A stretch of 64,000 nucleotides of DNA, taken from positions 185,817 to 249,816 of the forward strand of contig SSNP01000302.1 in the NCBI GenBank assembly GCA_006937955.1, read 5' to 3'. The notes below the pieces were generated by a model. That model worked only from the letters and a program-made list of their open reading frames with translations. It made no database searches and was not told where the DNA came from. Both the position numbers and the translations under genes were made by a program. Each line of letters begins with the position of its first letter. Positions within the stretch are counted from its first letter, which is position 1. Positions 44,042 to 53,707 of this stretch are shown here, piece after piece. The DNA comes from Pachypanchax playfairii (taxonomy: Eukaryota > Chordata > Actinopteri > Cyprinodontiformes > Aplocheilidae).

Positions 44042-46563
44042 TGTAGGACGCATCAACAGCCTCATTTCTGATTAATTAAACTGAAGAAGCGTGTGTGTAT
44101 CAGTGACTGTCTCTCTTAGCTTCACATTCCTGAGAATCATAAACGACCCTCTCTCTGTGAATGGATTGTGTCATTCTCGACACTTACGACTGTTCACTCA
44201 AGTCTGTCAACCCCCCCCCCCACTGTGAAAACAGTTTTCCGCAGAACCTGGTCTGGAAGCCTCTTTTGAAGCCAACATACCCTGCCGAGATAATTTACAG
44301 CAAATGCTAATGTGTTTAGAAAACCTCCCTTTTGGTGTTTGGATAAAGCATACCAAAGCATTCTGTGATGCTTCAAGAGAGACAGAATGGCTCCGAGTTT
44401 CACCCAAAAACACCCCCTTTTTCAGCCACAATGATTGAGCAAGAAGCATCTCAGACGGCTTCAATACACATATGAACTATTTAATGTGATCACAGCTAAT
44501 TCAATCACTCCTTTCTTTACAGGCATCAAACCAGCATCTTTGTTCTGAAGTAATGTTCACCCAGTTTAACTAAAGTGACAAAATGATTTGATGTATATCT
44601 GAAAACTATATTCAACTGTTGATCTGATCAATGACTGCTAATCAAAAGTCCTCTCCACAGGAAATGTCTAAGGAACATTCTTCTTTTGAGAAGAGTATTT
44701 CTACATGAATTAGTGATACACTGTTCAGTGCATAAAACGAAATGTGTTTAAATCACTCTCTTCAGTAAGTCGCTATAAAGAGCAATGTAATCTAAATTGA
44801 TTTAAAATAATGCTTTGATTAAACATGTTACAGATCTTGGGATATATTGAATTAACCTGCAAATCCCTTCTTTACTACTCAGGAATAAATACTGATATGT
44901 GTAAAAGTAATATGTCATTAGAATAAGGAAACACTGTTCATTAATTCTTGTTAAAAGATAAAATTGATGATAATGTTTAGTCTTACAAAAAGTGGATGAG
45001 CAAGCGTTTTATTTGATATAATAAAATCTGTAAATCTACCCGAGGGGCCGTCCTAAAATTCGAATTCCCCAAAACAGATTTTTCATTGGCTAAGAACCCA
45101 TGATAGTCACGCCTAGAGGCGGGGAGAAGAGTCTATAATTGACCCTTACCGAGGGTTCACTCCTCACTTTTTTTTATACTTTTTACTCACTTTTTAACCT
45201 TTTATGCCTTCTCACTTTTTCCACTTCGTTTTATTCTTCCTCCGTTTCATTTTTATCATTTTTACCTCGTTTAAAACCGTTTTCTTGATTTTATTTTAAC
45301 GAACTCCTCGTTTATTTGACACTTAAGCGTTGGGGCGGCGTGGCTCAGGCGGTAGAGCAGGTCGTCTGGTAACTGGAAGGTCGCTGGTTCGATTCCCTGC
45401 TCTGCCCAGATGTTGCCTGGCCATTGTGTCCTTGGGCAAGACACCTAACCCACCTTGCCTGTTTGTTGGTGGTCAGAGGGTCTGGCGGCGCTGGTGTCTG
45501 GCAGCCTCGCCTCTGTCAGTGTGTGTCCCAAGACAGCTGTGGCTACAAACATGTGTAGTTCATCATCACCAAATGTGTGTGAATGGGTGAATGACATACT
45601 GTAGTGTGAAGCGCTTTGGGGGTCGTAGGACCTGAATAAAGCGCTATACAAGTACACGCAATTTACCACTTAAGCTTTCATTTTAACGCGCGATTTTCTT
45701 GATCTTCAAAGCTCATTTTTCTTTAAATTCGACGCACGTTCAAACACGCAAAGTATTTTGTTTGAATAGTTTAATTCCACAAAGTCCAGACTTCACGTCG
45801 CCAGCTGGAAGAAGAAACTACAGATCCCAGAATTCCTTCCGTGGGCCTTCCGACACGTGACGATAACCACCAGTGACTTGATTTCCACTCTGCTGGCAGA
45901 GCAGACGTGCAGCCAACCCCAGGAAAAGTTCCGACTTTCGGAGGAGAACTGCTTCGAAATAGACGGACCTCTCTGGGAACTAAAGGAGCGAAGTCCTCCG
46001 CCGTGCTGCAAGAGAAGTAAGAGATCGATTTAATTTAATCCATGGCAAAGGATTGAAAACATCTGTGCTGGTGTCTCAGTGGCCCGGAAGTGAAATCTAT
46101 GCCTCCATTTTTTCTTTCCTTTCTATCCCTCCAAAATTACAATTTTCCTTAGATTCAAAATTATCTTCCGTGTTAAAAGAACATTTTCCGTTTCCTCACC
46201 CACTCTTACTAGTGTTTAAGATTCTTGAACGTTAGAACTTATTCTAGAAACATACTAAGTCTGACGTAATTTCCTGTTCGTAGCATCGTTAATTTCATTA
46301 AGTGTTTAACTGTTTATTTGTTTGTCTGTTTATTGGTCTGTCTTCCTTGTTTGTTCAATAAATTTTCACCTTAATTTTAATTGGCAGATTCAGTGAGTTT
46401 TTATGTGTGATTTGAGTCACTATCTGGACAGACATGCGACTTCATATTATGAGACTGAAATAATCTGATTAAATATTCTAATATTTAATTCCTTCGAAAG
46501 AAGGTGGTGCCCCGAATAACACGTATTGAAGAGGCAAACTTTCATAATACGTGTTCCCCTACA
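44042..46563 (+). mobile_element. LTR-like element (solo LTR?) inserted in a Tc1 copy
   Basis: Ends TGTAGG...CCTACA with an exact 4-bp duplication AACA (44038-44041 and 46564-46567). Removing it with one AACA rejoins the Tc1 reading region. TG...CA termini and a 4-bp duplication are those of LTR retrotransposons or endogenous retroviruses. There is no RT, integrase or gag, so it is best read as a solo LTR of about 2.2 kb plus a SINE. AATAAA lies near 46361. ACTACAGATCCCAGAATTC at 45817-45835 resembles the ZNF143 promoter motif. A 1.1-kb fragment of the same family lies at 29310. Confidence 0.7.
45331..45666 (+). mobile_element. tRNA-derived SINE, copy 1
   Basis: The head GGGGCGGCGTGGCTCAGGCG contains an A-box-like TGGCTCAGGCGG (45341-45352) and a B box GGTTCGATTCC (45386-45396), the internal RNA polymerase III promoter. 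The body has GTGTCCTTGGGCAAGACACC and the tail AATAAAGCGCTATACAAG. CACTTAAGC (45320-45328 and 45667-45675) is the target duplication. The cloverleaf is not intact, so it is not a tRNA gene. Confidence 0.85.
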
Positions 46564-46567
46564 AACA

Positions 46568-46860
46568 GTTAAAATCAGTCGGCCCATTCTCCTCTGACCT
46601 CTAGCATCAACAAGGCATTTTCGCCCACAAGGACTGCCGCATACTGGATGTTTTTCCCTTTTCACACCATTCTTTGTAAACTCTATAAATGGTTGTGCGT
46701 GAAAATTCCAGTAACTGAGCAGATGAAATACTCAGACCGGCCCATCAACCATGCCACACTCAAAATTGCTTAAATCACCTTTTTTTCCCATTCTGACATT
46801 CAGTTTGGAGTTCAGGGGATTGTCTTGACCAGGACCATACCCCTAAATGTGTGTACATGT
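46568..46860 (-). pseudogene. Tc1 (DD36E-type) transposase, N-terminal part
   Basis: On the - strand MGKKGDLSNFECGMVDG starts near 46797 and continues with the helix-turn-helix region in shifted frames (SAQLLEFSRTTIYRVY-like, then RRMGRL), as in fish Tc1 elements. It ends exactly at the AACA duplication of the LTR-like insertion and resumes at 44041. The outer terminal repeat is missing; the match fades near 46860. Confidence 0.75.
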
Positions 46861-46882
46861 TACATATCCTTCATGGCAAAAA

Positions 46883-47788
46883 ATGGTAAATGTTGAGTGC
46901 TTGTGTAGCGCTTTTCTTAAAGAGGCCCTTCTATTAAAAACTATTTTTCTGAGGTTTCTTTTGAATATTTTAGGTCCACATGTGTTTTTACCTTCATAGT
47001 GGGTGTGAAAACAGGTCAATAACTTCTCTTGCAGTTTTTATTTCTCAAACTACGTAGGTGGTGATAACACCAGCGTTCTCCCGAGTTCAAAAAAGCCTGT
47101 ACTTGTTACGTCACAACTCCTTTGCTCGTTAGTATTCATCAGCACCCACAATTAAAACCACACCTAGCAGGCTGCTGGCTAAAAGCTGTAGCATAAACAC
47201 ATATCAACCTGAAGATACACAGTGCGCTGTTGTCATGCGCAGCGGGGAAGGAAACAAGATTCTGTGTTCTCATAGGCTAGTTTGTTGGCCAATCTGAGTC
47301 CAGTAAAATTTGCATAATAAATTATTGATGAGTTGCAGCCCAAAGCCAGCCAAATCTTCAGGCAGACAGATTGAAAGGTCTGTTAATCTGTGTTTCTTAA
47401 TGTTTTATAGATATAAAATGTTTCATATTTCAGGTTAATACTTCAGAAATAACCACAGAGTCATGAAATATGTGTGAAATGGCCTCTTTAAGTCAGATGA
47501 GTTACAAACTGCTTTACACTACAGTTTGTCATTCACACACTCACATGTTTGATGGTGATAAACTAAACACATGTAACCACAGCTGTCCTGGGACACACAC
47601 TGACAGAGGCAAGGCTGCCAGACACCGGCACCACTGAGCCCTCCAACCACCACCAAACAGGCAGAACAGATATAGAATCTTGCCCATGGACACAACGGCC
47701 AGGCGATCTTTTTCAGGCAGAGCCAAGCTTTGAACCGGTGACCCTCTGGTTACCAGATGACCTCTCTACTACCTGAGTGACGGCAACA
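46883..47788 (-). mobile_element. tRNA-derived SINE, copy 2, split by a MITE
   Basis: The - strand reads from a decayed tRNA-like head (TTGCCGTCACTCAGGTAGT near 47787, B-box-like GGTTCAAAGCT) through TGTGTCCATGGGCAAGATT and GTGTCCCAGGACAGCTGTGG to the tail. The tail is interrupted at 47491 by a TTAA MITE and resumes at 46916 with AAAGCGCTACACAAGCACTC. Same family as the SINE at 45331. Confidence 0.78.
46917..47491 (+). mobile_element. TTAA MITE, family AGAGGCC, copy C (complete)
   Basis: TTAAAGAGGCCC at the left, GGCCTCTTTAA at the right, 575 bp. Shares GTTGGCCAATCTGAGTC, GCAGCCCAAAGCCAGCC and CAGACAGATTGAAAGGTCTG with copies A and B. The TTAA duplication lies in the tail of a SINE, which it splits. 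Confidence 0.85.
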
Positions 47789-47789
47789 A

Positions 47790-48873
47790 TTTCTACCTAA
47801 AGAAAACATAACCGAACAACTACCCAAAATCAGCAAATCTCATTAAAAGTTTCCTGCCTAAAGACACCTGTAGTTTAAACTCATCATTTCATCAAAATCC
47901 TCCATCCTAAGTAGCAGTGGAAAGGAACAACTTATTTTAAGAAACCTCTAGCAGAACCCAGCTCAGGCCTTCTGTCTTGACTGACTGGCGTCTGAGCTGA
48001 CAAGAAAGAGACACGGACAAACACTGATGGATTTGGGACAGTTATCATGCCTATGGAAAGATAGCCAGAAATAAAGTTAATAGCAACAATAATAATAAAT
48101 ACAAACATGGAGAATAAAGAGAGACAGCAGAGTGACAAAATGTGGTCAGTAGGCTATGTCCTCTGGCAGTCTAAGCCTATAGCAGCATAACTAAAGGGAA
48201 AGCTCAGGATAACCTAAGCTAATGCTAGGACTAATCAAAGGTAGATGGTTGTCTGTAAACTGGAAGCTGGTTCCACAAGAGAGAAGCCTGATAATCAGAA
48301 ACAAACACTACTTAATATAAATTTGATAACTGTCAAATTCAAATTGATTTGCTGTTTACATAGAGTTTTACTGTCATTTGCAAGGTCAAATAGGAGCAGC
48401 TGCAAGTTGTAGCGCTTCCTGTTTGGCCTGGGGAACTTTCTTTGAAGGGTGAAACATGAAATGTGAAATTGACAGCAATGTAAAGGTTTATAAAATTGTG
48501 TTTGAGTTAAATAACATGAAATATCTGAGGCTAGAATTATTACAATGACAGCAATCATCTTTGCTCAGACTAACCATTAGCTTCTTATTTATTTTTAAAT
48601 TGAAAAAGTGTTTCTCCAAAGTGAGGTCATTAAAAAATTATCTACAACATGTGAGATATTAATTGCTCAAAACATTTCTAAAGATCCCGTCTTCAAAAGA
48701 TCTGAACTGTCGCTTTAATGAGATAAAAGCACACTTTGTAGACTGCAAAGGGAAAAAAACTGGGTCACTTCACACGCTCCCTGTTATTAGCTGTAAATGG
48801 AAAAAGTGAAGCAGGAGTAACCTTCCCAGCAGCATGAACACATTATGCACAAATGTGTTCAGGAGGACACATA
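47790..48873. other. Intergenic, no feature seen
   Basis: No exon, RNA or repeat recognised. Confidence 0.4.
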
Positions 48874-50121
48874 CACTATATTACCAAAAGTATTCGCTCA
48901 CCCATTCAAATGATCAGAATCAGGTGTCCTAATCACTTGGCCTGGCCACAGGTGTATAAAGTCAAGCACTCAGGCATGCAGACTGTGAAGCAAGACATTT
49001 GTGAAAAAATGGGCCGCTCTCAGGAGCTCAGTGAATTCCAGTGTGGAACTGTCATAGGATGCCACCGGTGCAACAAATCCAGTCGTGAAATTTCCTCGTT
49101 CCTAAATATTCCACAGTCAACTGTCAGCTCTATTATAACAAAATGGAAGCGTTTGGGAACAACAGCAACTCAGCCACGAAGTGGTAGGACACGTAAAGTG
49201 ACGGAGAGGGGTCAGCGGATGCTGAAGCGCATAGTGCAAAGAGGTCGCCGACTTTCTGCACAGTCAATTGCTACAGAGCTACAAACTTCATGTGACCTTC
49301 AGATTAGCCCAAGTACAGTACGCAGAGAACTTCATGGAATGGGTTTCCATGGCCGAGCAGCTGCAGCCAAGCCACACATCACCAAGTGCAATGCAAAGCG
49401 TCGGATGCAATGGTGTAAAGCACGCCGCCACTGGCCTCTAGAGCAGTGGAGACGCGTTCTCTGGAGTGATGAATCATGCTTTTCCATTTGGCAATCTGAT
49501 GGACGAGTCTGGGTTTGGAGGTTGCCAGGAGAACGGTACATTTCAGACTGCATTGTGCCGACTGTGAAATTTGGTGGAGGAGGAATTATGGTGTGGGGTT
49601 GTTTTTCAGGAGCTGGGCTTGGCCCCTTAGTTCCAGTGAAAGGAACTTTGAATGCTTCAGGATACCAAAGCATTTTGGACAATTCCATGTTCCCAACCTT
49701 GTGGGAACAGTTTGGAGCGGGCCCCTTACTCTTCCAACATGACTGTGCACCAGTGCACAAAGCAAGGTCCATAAAGACACGGATGACAGAGTCTGGTGTG
49801 GATGAACTTGACTGGCCTACACAGAGTCCTGACCTGAACCCGATAGAACACCTTTGGGATGAATTGGAGCGGAGACAGAGCCAGGCCTTCTCGACCAACA
49901 TCAGTGTGTGACCTCACCAATACACTTTTGGAAGAATGGTCTAAAATCCCTATAAACACTTTCCTCAACCTTGTGGACAGCCTTCCCAGAAGAGTTGAAG
50001 CTGTAATAGCTGCAAAAGGTGGACCGACATCATATTGAACTCTATGGGTTAGTAATGGGATGGCACTTCAGTTCATAGTATGAGTAAAGGCAGGTGAGCG
50101 AATACTTTTGGTAATATAGTG
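48874..50121 (+). mobile_element. Tc1/mariner transposon with perfect 29-bp terminal repeats
   Basis: The two ends are exact inverted copies over 29 bp, beginning CACTATATTACCAAAAG, and TA flanks both sides. It encodes a near-complete transposase. Total length 1248 bp is typical for the family. Confidence 0.93.
49009..50038 (+). pseudogene. Tc1 transposase, DD34E, one frameshift
   Basis: DNA cut-and-paste transposase. The ATG opens MGRSQELSEFQCGTVIG, the usual start of this group; an upstream in-frame extension exists but is not typical. An N-terminal paired-type DNA-binding domain (ISSFLNIPQSTVSSIITKW) is followed by an AT-hook-like PRSGRTRK, then the catalytic D154 (WSDES), D245 (FQHDCAP) and E280 (DLNPIEHLWDE), with 34 residues between the last two. 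Near 49870 the frame shifts and the original frame stops at 49909-49911. The family C-terminus (DLTNTLLEEWSKIP and PRRVEAVIAAKGG) follows in another frame to TGA at 50036-50038. The catalytic core is intact but the product would lack its natural end. Confidence 0.9.
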
Positions 50122-50123
50122 TA

Positions 50124-51544
50124 GATGGATATATAGACAGATATCGAGGCCTGTTTGTCACCTGATAGCCACCATGACTCCGCCTACTTTCAGAGACTTG
50201 TATGTTAGGCTCCATTTCTCTCAAAAACAAATGCCCACATGTAGCCCACACACATGAAACTACACACTTCCTCTGACTGTATACTAAACCCTTTCAGTGC
50301 CTCAAGGGAGAGACATGACTGTATCTGCCCCCCTCTGCCCCTCCAATACACACAAATACAAAGAGATCTGGTGTAATGAAGGAATGGATATGTGTGAGAA
50401 TAAGGAATGTTTCAGGATGCTTCTGCCAAGCATCCATTGTCCCCCTGAGTGTACCCCATCAGACACACATACATGTACACACACAAACACATACATGCCT
50501 CAATTATGTGAACTCACAGAGACAAGGGAAAAAATGTGTGTGCTCTTGTGCACGTCTTTGGTTCCTGCTTGTCGTTATGAAACTAAAACCAACAGAAGTT
50601 TGAAGCCGGAATCCTCCTGTCTAGTTTTAACAACCAGGGAACGTTAGATTTGCTCAGCCGAGCAGAATTTTAACAGAGTCTGCTTCCCTTTTGAAAAGCT
50701 AGGACCAGAGTTTTGTTCATAGTTTGTGTAAAAAAAAAATAAAAATAAAACACATGACAAGCTAAAGGAAACTTCCCGTGAACACAATTTATAAATAGTT
50801 TTAACATTTGTATGTTATCAAATGCAAATGTCAGGTTAAATATGTAACTGTTAAGAAAACATAGGATCTGATCTAAATTAGAGGAAGTGTGCACATATGC
50901 AAGAGACACGGGACAAATACTTCAAAGCTTTGAGACAGTGAGAGGACACAATGTTAAAAGTAGGGTTTTAAAAGGAAACTCAGATGTAGTTGATATGCAA
51001 AAAACTTAAGAGGACAGATTTATTAGTGAAATAATTTATATTCTTAAATAACACAGATTGTATCAACAATACAGTGAAGTCACAACATGTTTCTAAAAAA
51101 GGGTTTAAATCAACAGTAAAAGTAAACCATCATCAATAAGTGTTTGTTTAAAGTGCATTTTGCTTTCATTTATTTTTTATTTTTTTCCAAAAATAGCAAG
51201 GGGCAAAAAAAAATATTAAATTCACCCTAAAAAGTTTTTAAAGAACCATTTTAAATACTTTTATTTACATGACAATTAAAATGAAAATCAATGATGTGGT
51301 GTGACATCTTGTTTTTGTGTTACAGCTGAGCAGCTAAAGAAACATTCAACAATATGGTCATAAGTTTGAAAAAAGAAAGAAAAGAGAAAATCTTTAGCTC
51401 TACCATTTTAACAGGATTCACACTTTCCTCAAAAACCTGCTGAATCAAATTCTCTGCCTGTCTTCTGCCATCTGGTGGTAAGTGACTCCTGTCATTTAGG
51501 AAGTATGTGAGTGAACACCAAGATGACTGAGGAGACTTTAAGGG
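50124..51544. other. Intergenic, no feature seen
   Basis: Some CA/ACAC-rich stretches near 50465-50490; otherwise unremarkable AT-rich sequence. Confidence 0.4.
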
Positions 51545-51769
51545 TTAAATATGGAACGTTTTCATAAAAAGTTATATTTTTAACAACATAATACCTCCAC
51601 AGAGCATTTAGAGGGGTGCAGAATAAAAGTACGGTATTTCTTTTAAAAATTATATTTGAAGCAAAATATAACTAGATGAATTGCATTTCCTGCGGAAATG
51701 CAGTGAATGCTGGAAGCTGAAACAAACAAATTAAATGCAGCTGAAAAATTTACACGGAGTTTCTAAGTT

Positions 51770-52440
51770 GAAAAGAGCGGAACTAGTTGGAAAAGTTGAA
51801 AGAGTTAAAAAGTTGGTTGATTTGAATGTATTTCAATGGAGCTAAAAGGGTTCACAAACTTAAATACTTTTCAAAGTTGAAGATATATCAATAGCTAAAG
51901 GTTGAGTGTCCAAGTTGAATAGAGCTTAAGTAGTTGGAAAAGTGAAAAAGAGTTAAAAAGTTGAACGATTTGAATGTATTTCAATGACGCTAAAGGGGTT
52001 CACAAACTTTAATACTTTTTAAAGTTGAAGGTATATCAATATCTAAAGTTACAGTGTCCAAGTTAAAGAGAGCTTAAATAGTTTAAAAAGTTGAACAAGT
52101 TAAGAAGTTGAAAAAGCTGAAAGATTTGAATGTATTTCAATGGAGATAAAGGGTTTACAAACTTAAATACTTTTTAAAGTTTAAGATATATCAATATATA
52201 AAGATGTAGTTTCCAAGGTGAAGCGAGCTGAAGTAGTTGGAAAAGTGAAAAGAGTTCAAAAGTTAAAGAGTTGTATGTATTTCAATGAAGCTGACACAAA
52301 CTTAAATACTTTTTAAAGGTGAAGATATATCAATATCTGAAGGTGGAATATTCAGGTTGAAAAGTCCTGAAGTAGTTAAAAAAGTTGAAAACGTTAAAAA
52401 GTTAAGATTTGCATGTATTTTAATGGACAGACAGACAGAT
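51770..52440 (+). repeat. Minisatellite, ~147-bp unit, about five copies
   Basis: TGTATTTCAATG-like landmarks recur near 51827, 51974, 52131, 52276 and 52414 (spacing 138-157 bp). Each is followed by GTTCACAAACTTAAATACTTT and ATATATCAATATCTAAAG, with runs of AAAAGTTGAA/GTTAAAAAGTTG between. Internal to the Helitron-like element. Confidence 0.85.
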
Positions 52441-52622
52441 AAAGCTGTATCAGGCTGCTGACAGTCTAACAGCAGGTGTTTATCAACAAGATCTCTGTGT
52501 TTGTAAAGTAAAAGGCCATTTGTAACTGAACCCTTAAACAGTTGACATTTAAGCAAAATGAATTGAAAAAAGGAAGTGAAGTGAAATTTCATCCCATAAA
52601 CAGATGAGAAGGGTCGTTGAAC

Positions 52623-53707
52623 TTAAAGCTGGAGTGCGTAACTTCTGTCGCCCCCTAGCGGAATTTTTGCGTCATTACAACAATAAAGCTGGCGCTTCCA
52701 TATGACGTAAGCCCAGCTGCCACCGCTTTATCTCTGCCGTTGTTATTCCAACCGGTATCTGTCTTAATCAAGCTTCAAATTCAGTCTGTTTACTTTACCT
52801 GGCTCTATATTTGTTTCAATAAATATCATTTCATTGTTGAAAAAATCAAGAGAAACCAGTAAAATATAAAAATACTGGTAAAAAAACCTTCAGAGTTCAG
52901 GTTGGATTGTTTACAGGTTTGATTGTTCACTTTAATCTACATTTAACAGTTTGGTGTTGAAATTTATTAGCCAGCTGTTGGGGCCACAATGATCTATTTG
53001 TCTTATTCAGTGAATTTTTTCAGTTTTGACACGATGCAGAATCCTGCAGTGAGCTGCTCTGATCTGACTGACTGAAAAACCGTTACACTGGGAAACTGAC
53101 AGACACAAACTGACAGACACAAACTGACACAGATAGAGACAGAATCAGCTGATCAGCTGGAACTTCGGCGCTCTGGGTTTCATCTGGTGCGCATTTTATA
53201 TTTTGACAGTGTGTGCGGACCTGCGGACCACTTATGCACCCCTGAACATCAGCCAGATCTCTTCTCTCCACCGAGGAAAAGCGACGCCGATACAAATTCG
53301 CGTTTGCCTTCTCCTTCGGTCACTTTCCTTCTTAGCCAATAGTCCCTCTGCCGAACGTCCAGGAATTATTTTTTTTTTCGTGGTAGGATCCACTTCCCGA
53401 TAAGTGTCTCTCGGCTGTTTATTTGGATTCTCCGCCATGTCGACCTTCACGTTCTGCCGGCTGCTACGAGACACTGCGTTCTATTTCTTATTATTTTTCT
53501 TGTTGTGACATAAAAGACGTAATTTCATGTGCGACAGCGCGGGAATGTCGCAGTCGACACGCAAAGTAAAAATGATATATATTGAAAAATACCGTGAGAT
53601 GTTTGAGGAGCCGATCGGCTTAATCTGCATTGTGTCATCTCCTCTGATAGTGGCTTGGCTGAAACGAACATCCACGGACATGTAAAAGTTACGCACTCCA
53701 GCTTTAA
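52623..53707 (-). mobile_element. TTAA MITE, family AGCTGGAGTGCGTAAC, copy 2
   Basis: TTAAAGCTGGAGTGCGTAAC at one end and the inverse GTTACGCACTCCAGCTTTAA at the other; nearly perfect ends, 1085 bp. It is the reverse-oriented partner of the copy at 17271. The - strand carries a longer coding-like stretch (53474-53232). Confidence 0.9.
53232..53474 (-). pseudogene. Host-like coding fragment carried by the MITE
   Basis: 80-residue open frame; from an internal ATG it reads MAENPNKQPRDTYREVDPTT, then PGRSAEGLLAKKESDRRRRQ and ICIGVAFPRWREE. The basic DRRRRQTRI.IG.AF.RWRE pattern resembles a short domain I recall from uncharacterised fish proteins, but I cannot name it. Copy 1 has the same stretch with a 1-nt loss and a longer A tract. 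No splice structure or promoter is evident; a captured gene piece is likelier than a working gene. Confidence 0.45.

Noticed and set aside
45341..45396. tRNA gene
   Set aside because: A- and B-box motifs are present, but the arms do not form a complete cloverleaf, a second copy with the same body exists at 46883-47788, and a target duplication flanks it. It is the head of a SINE.
49332..49901. 189-codon - strand open frame
   Set aside because: It is the antisense shadow of the Tc1 transposase at 49009-50038.
51770..52440. CRISPR-like array
   Set aside because: The repeats are ~147 bp, degenerate and contiguous, without unique spacers, in a vertebrate genome.
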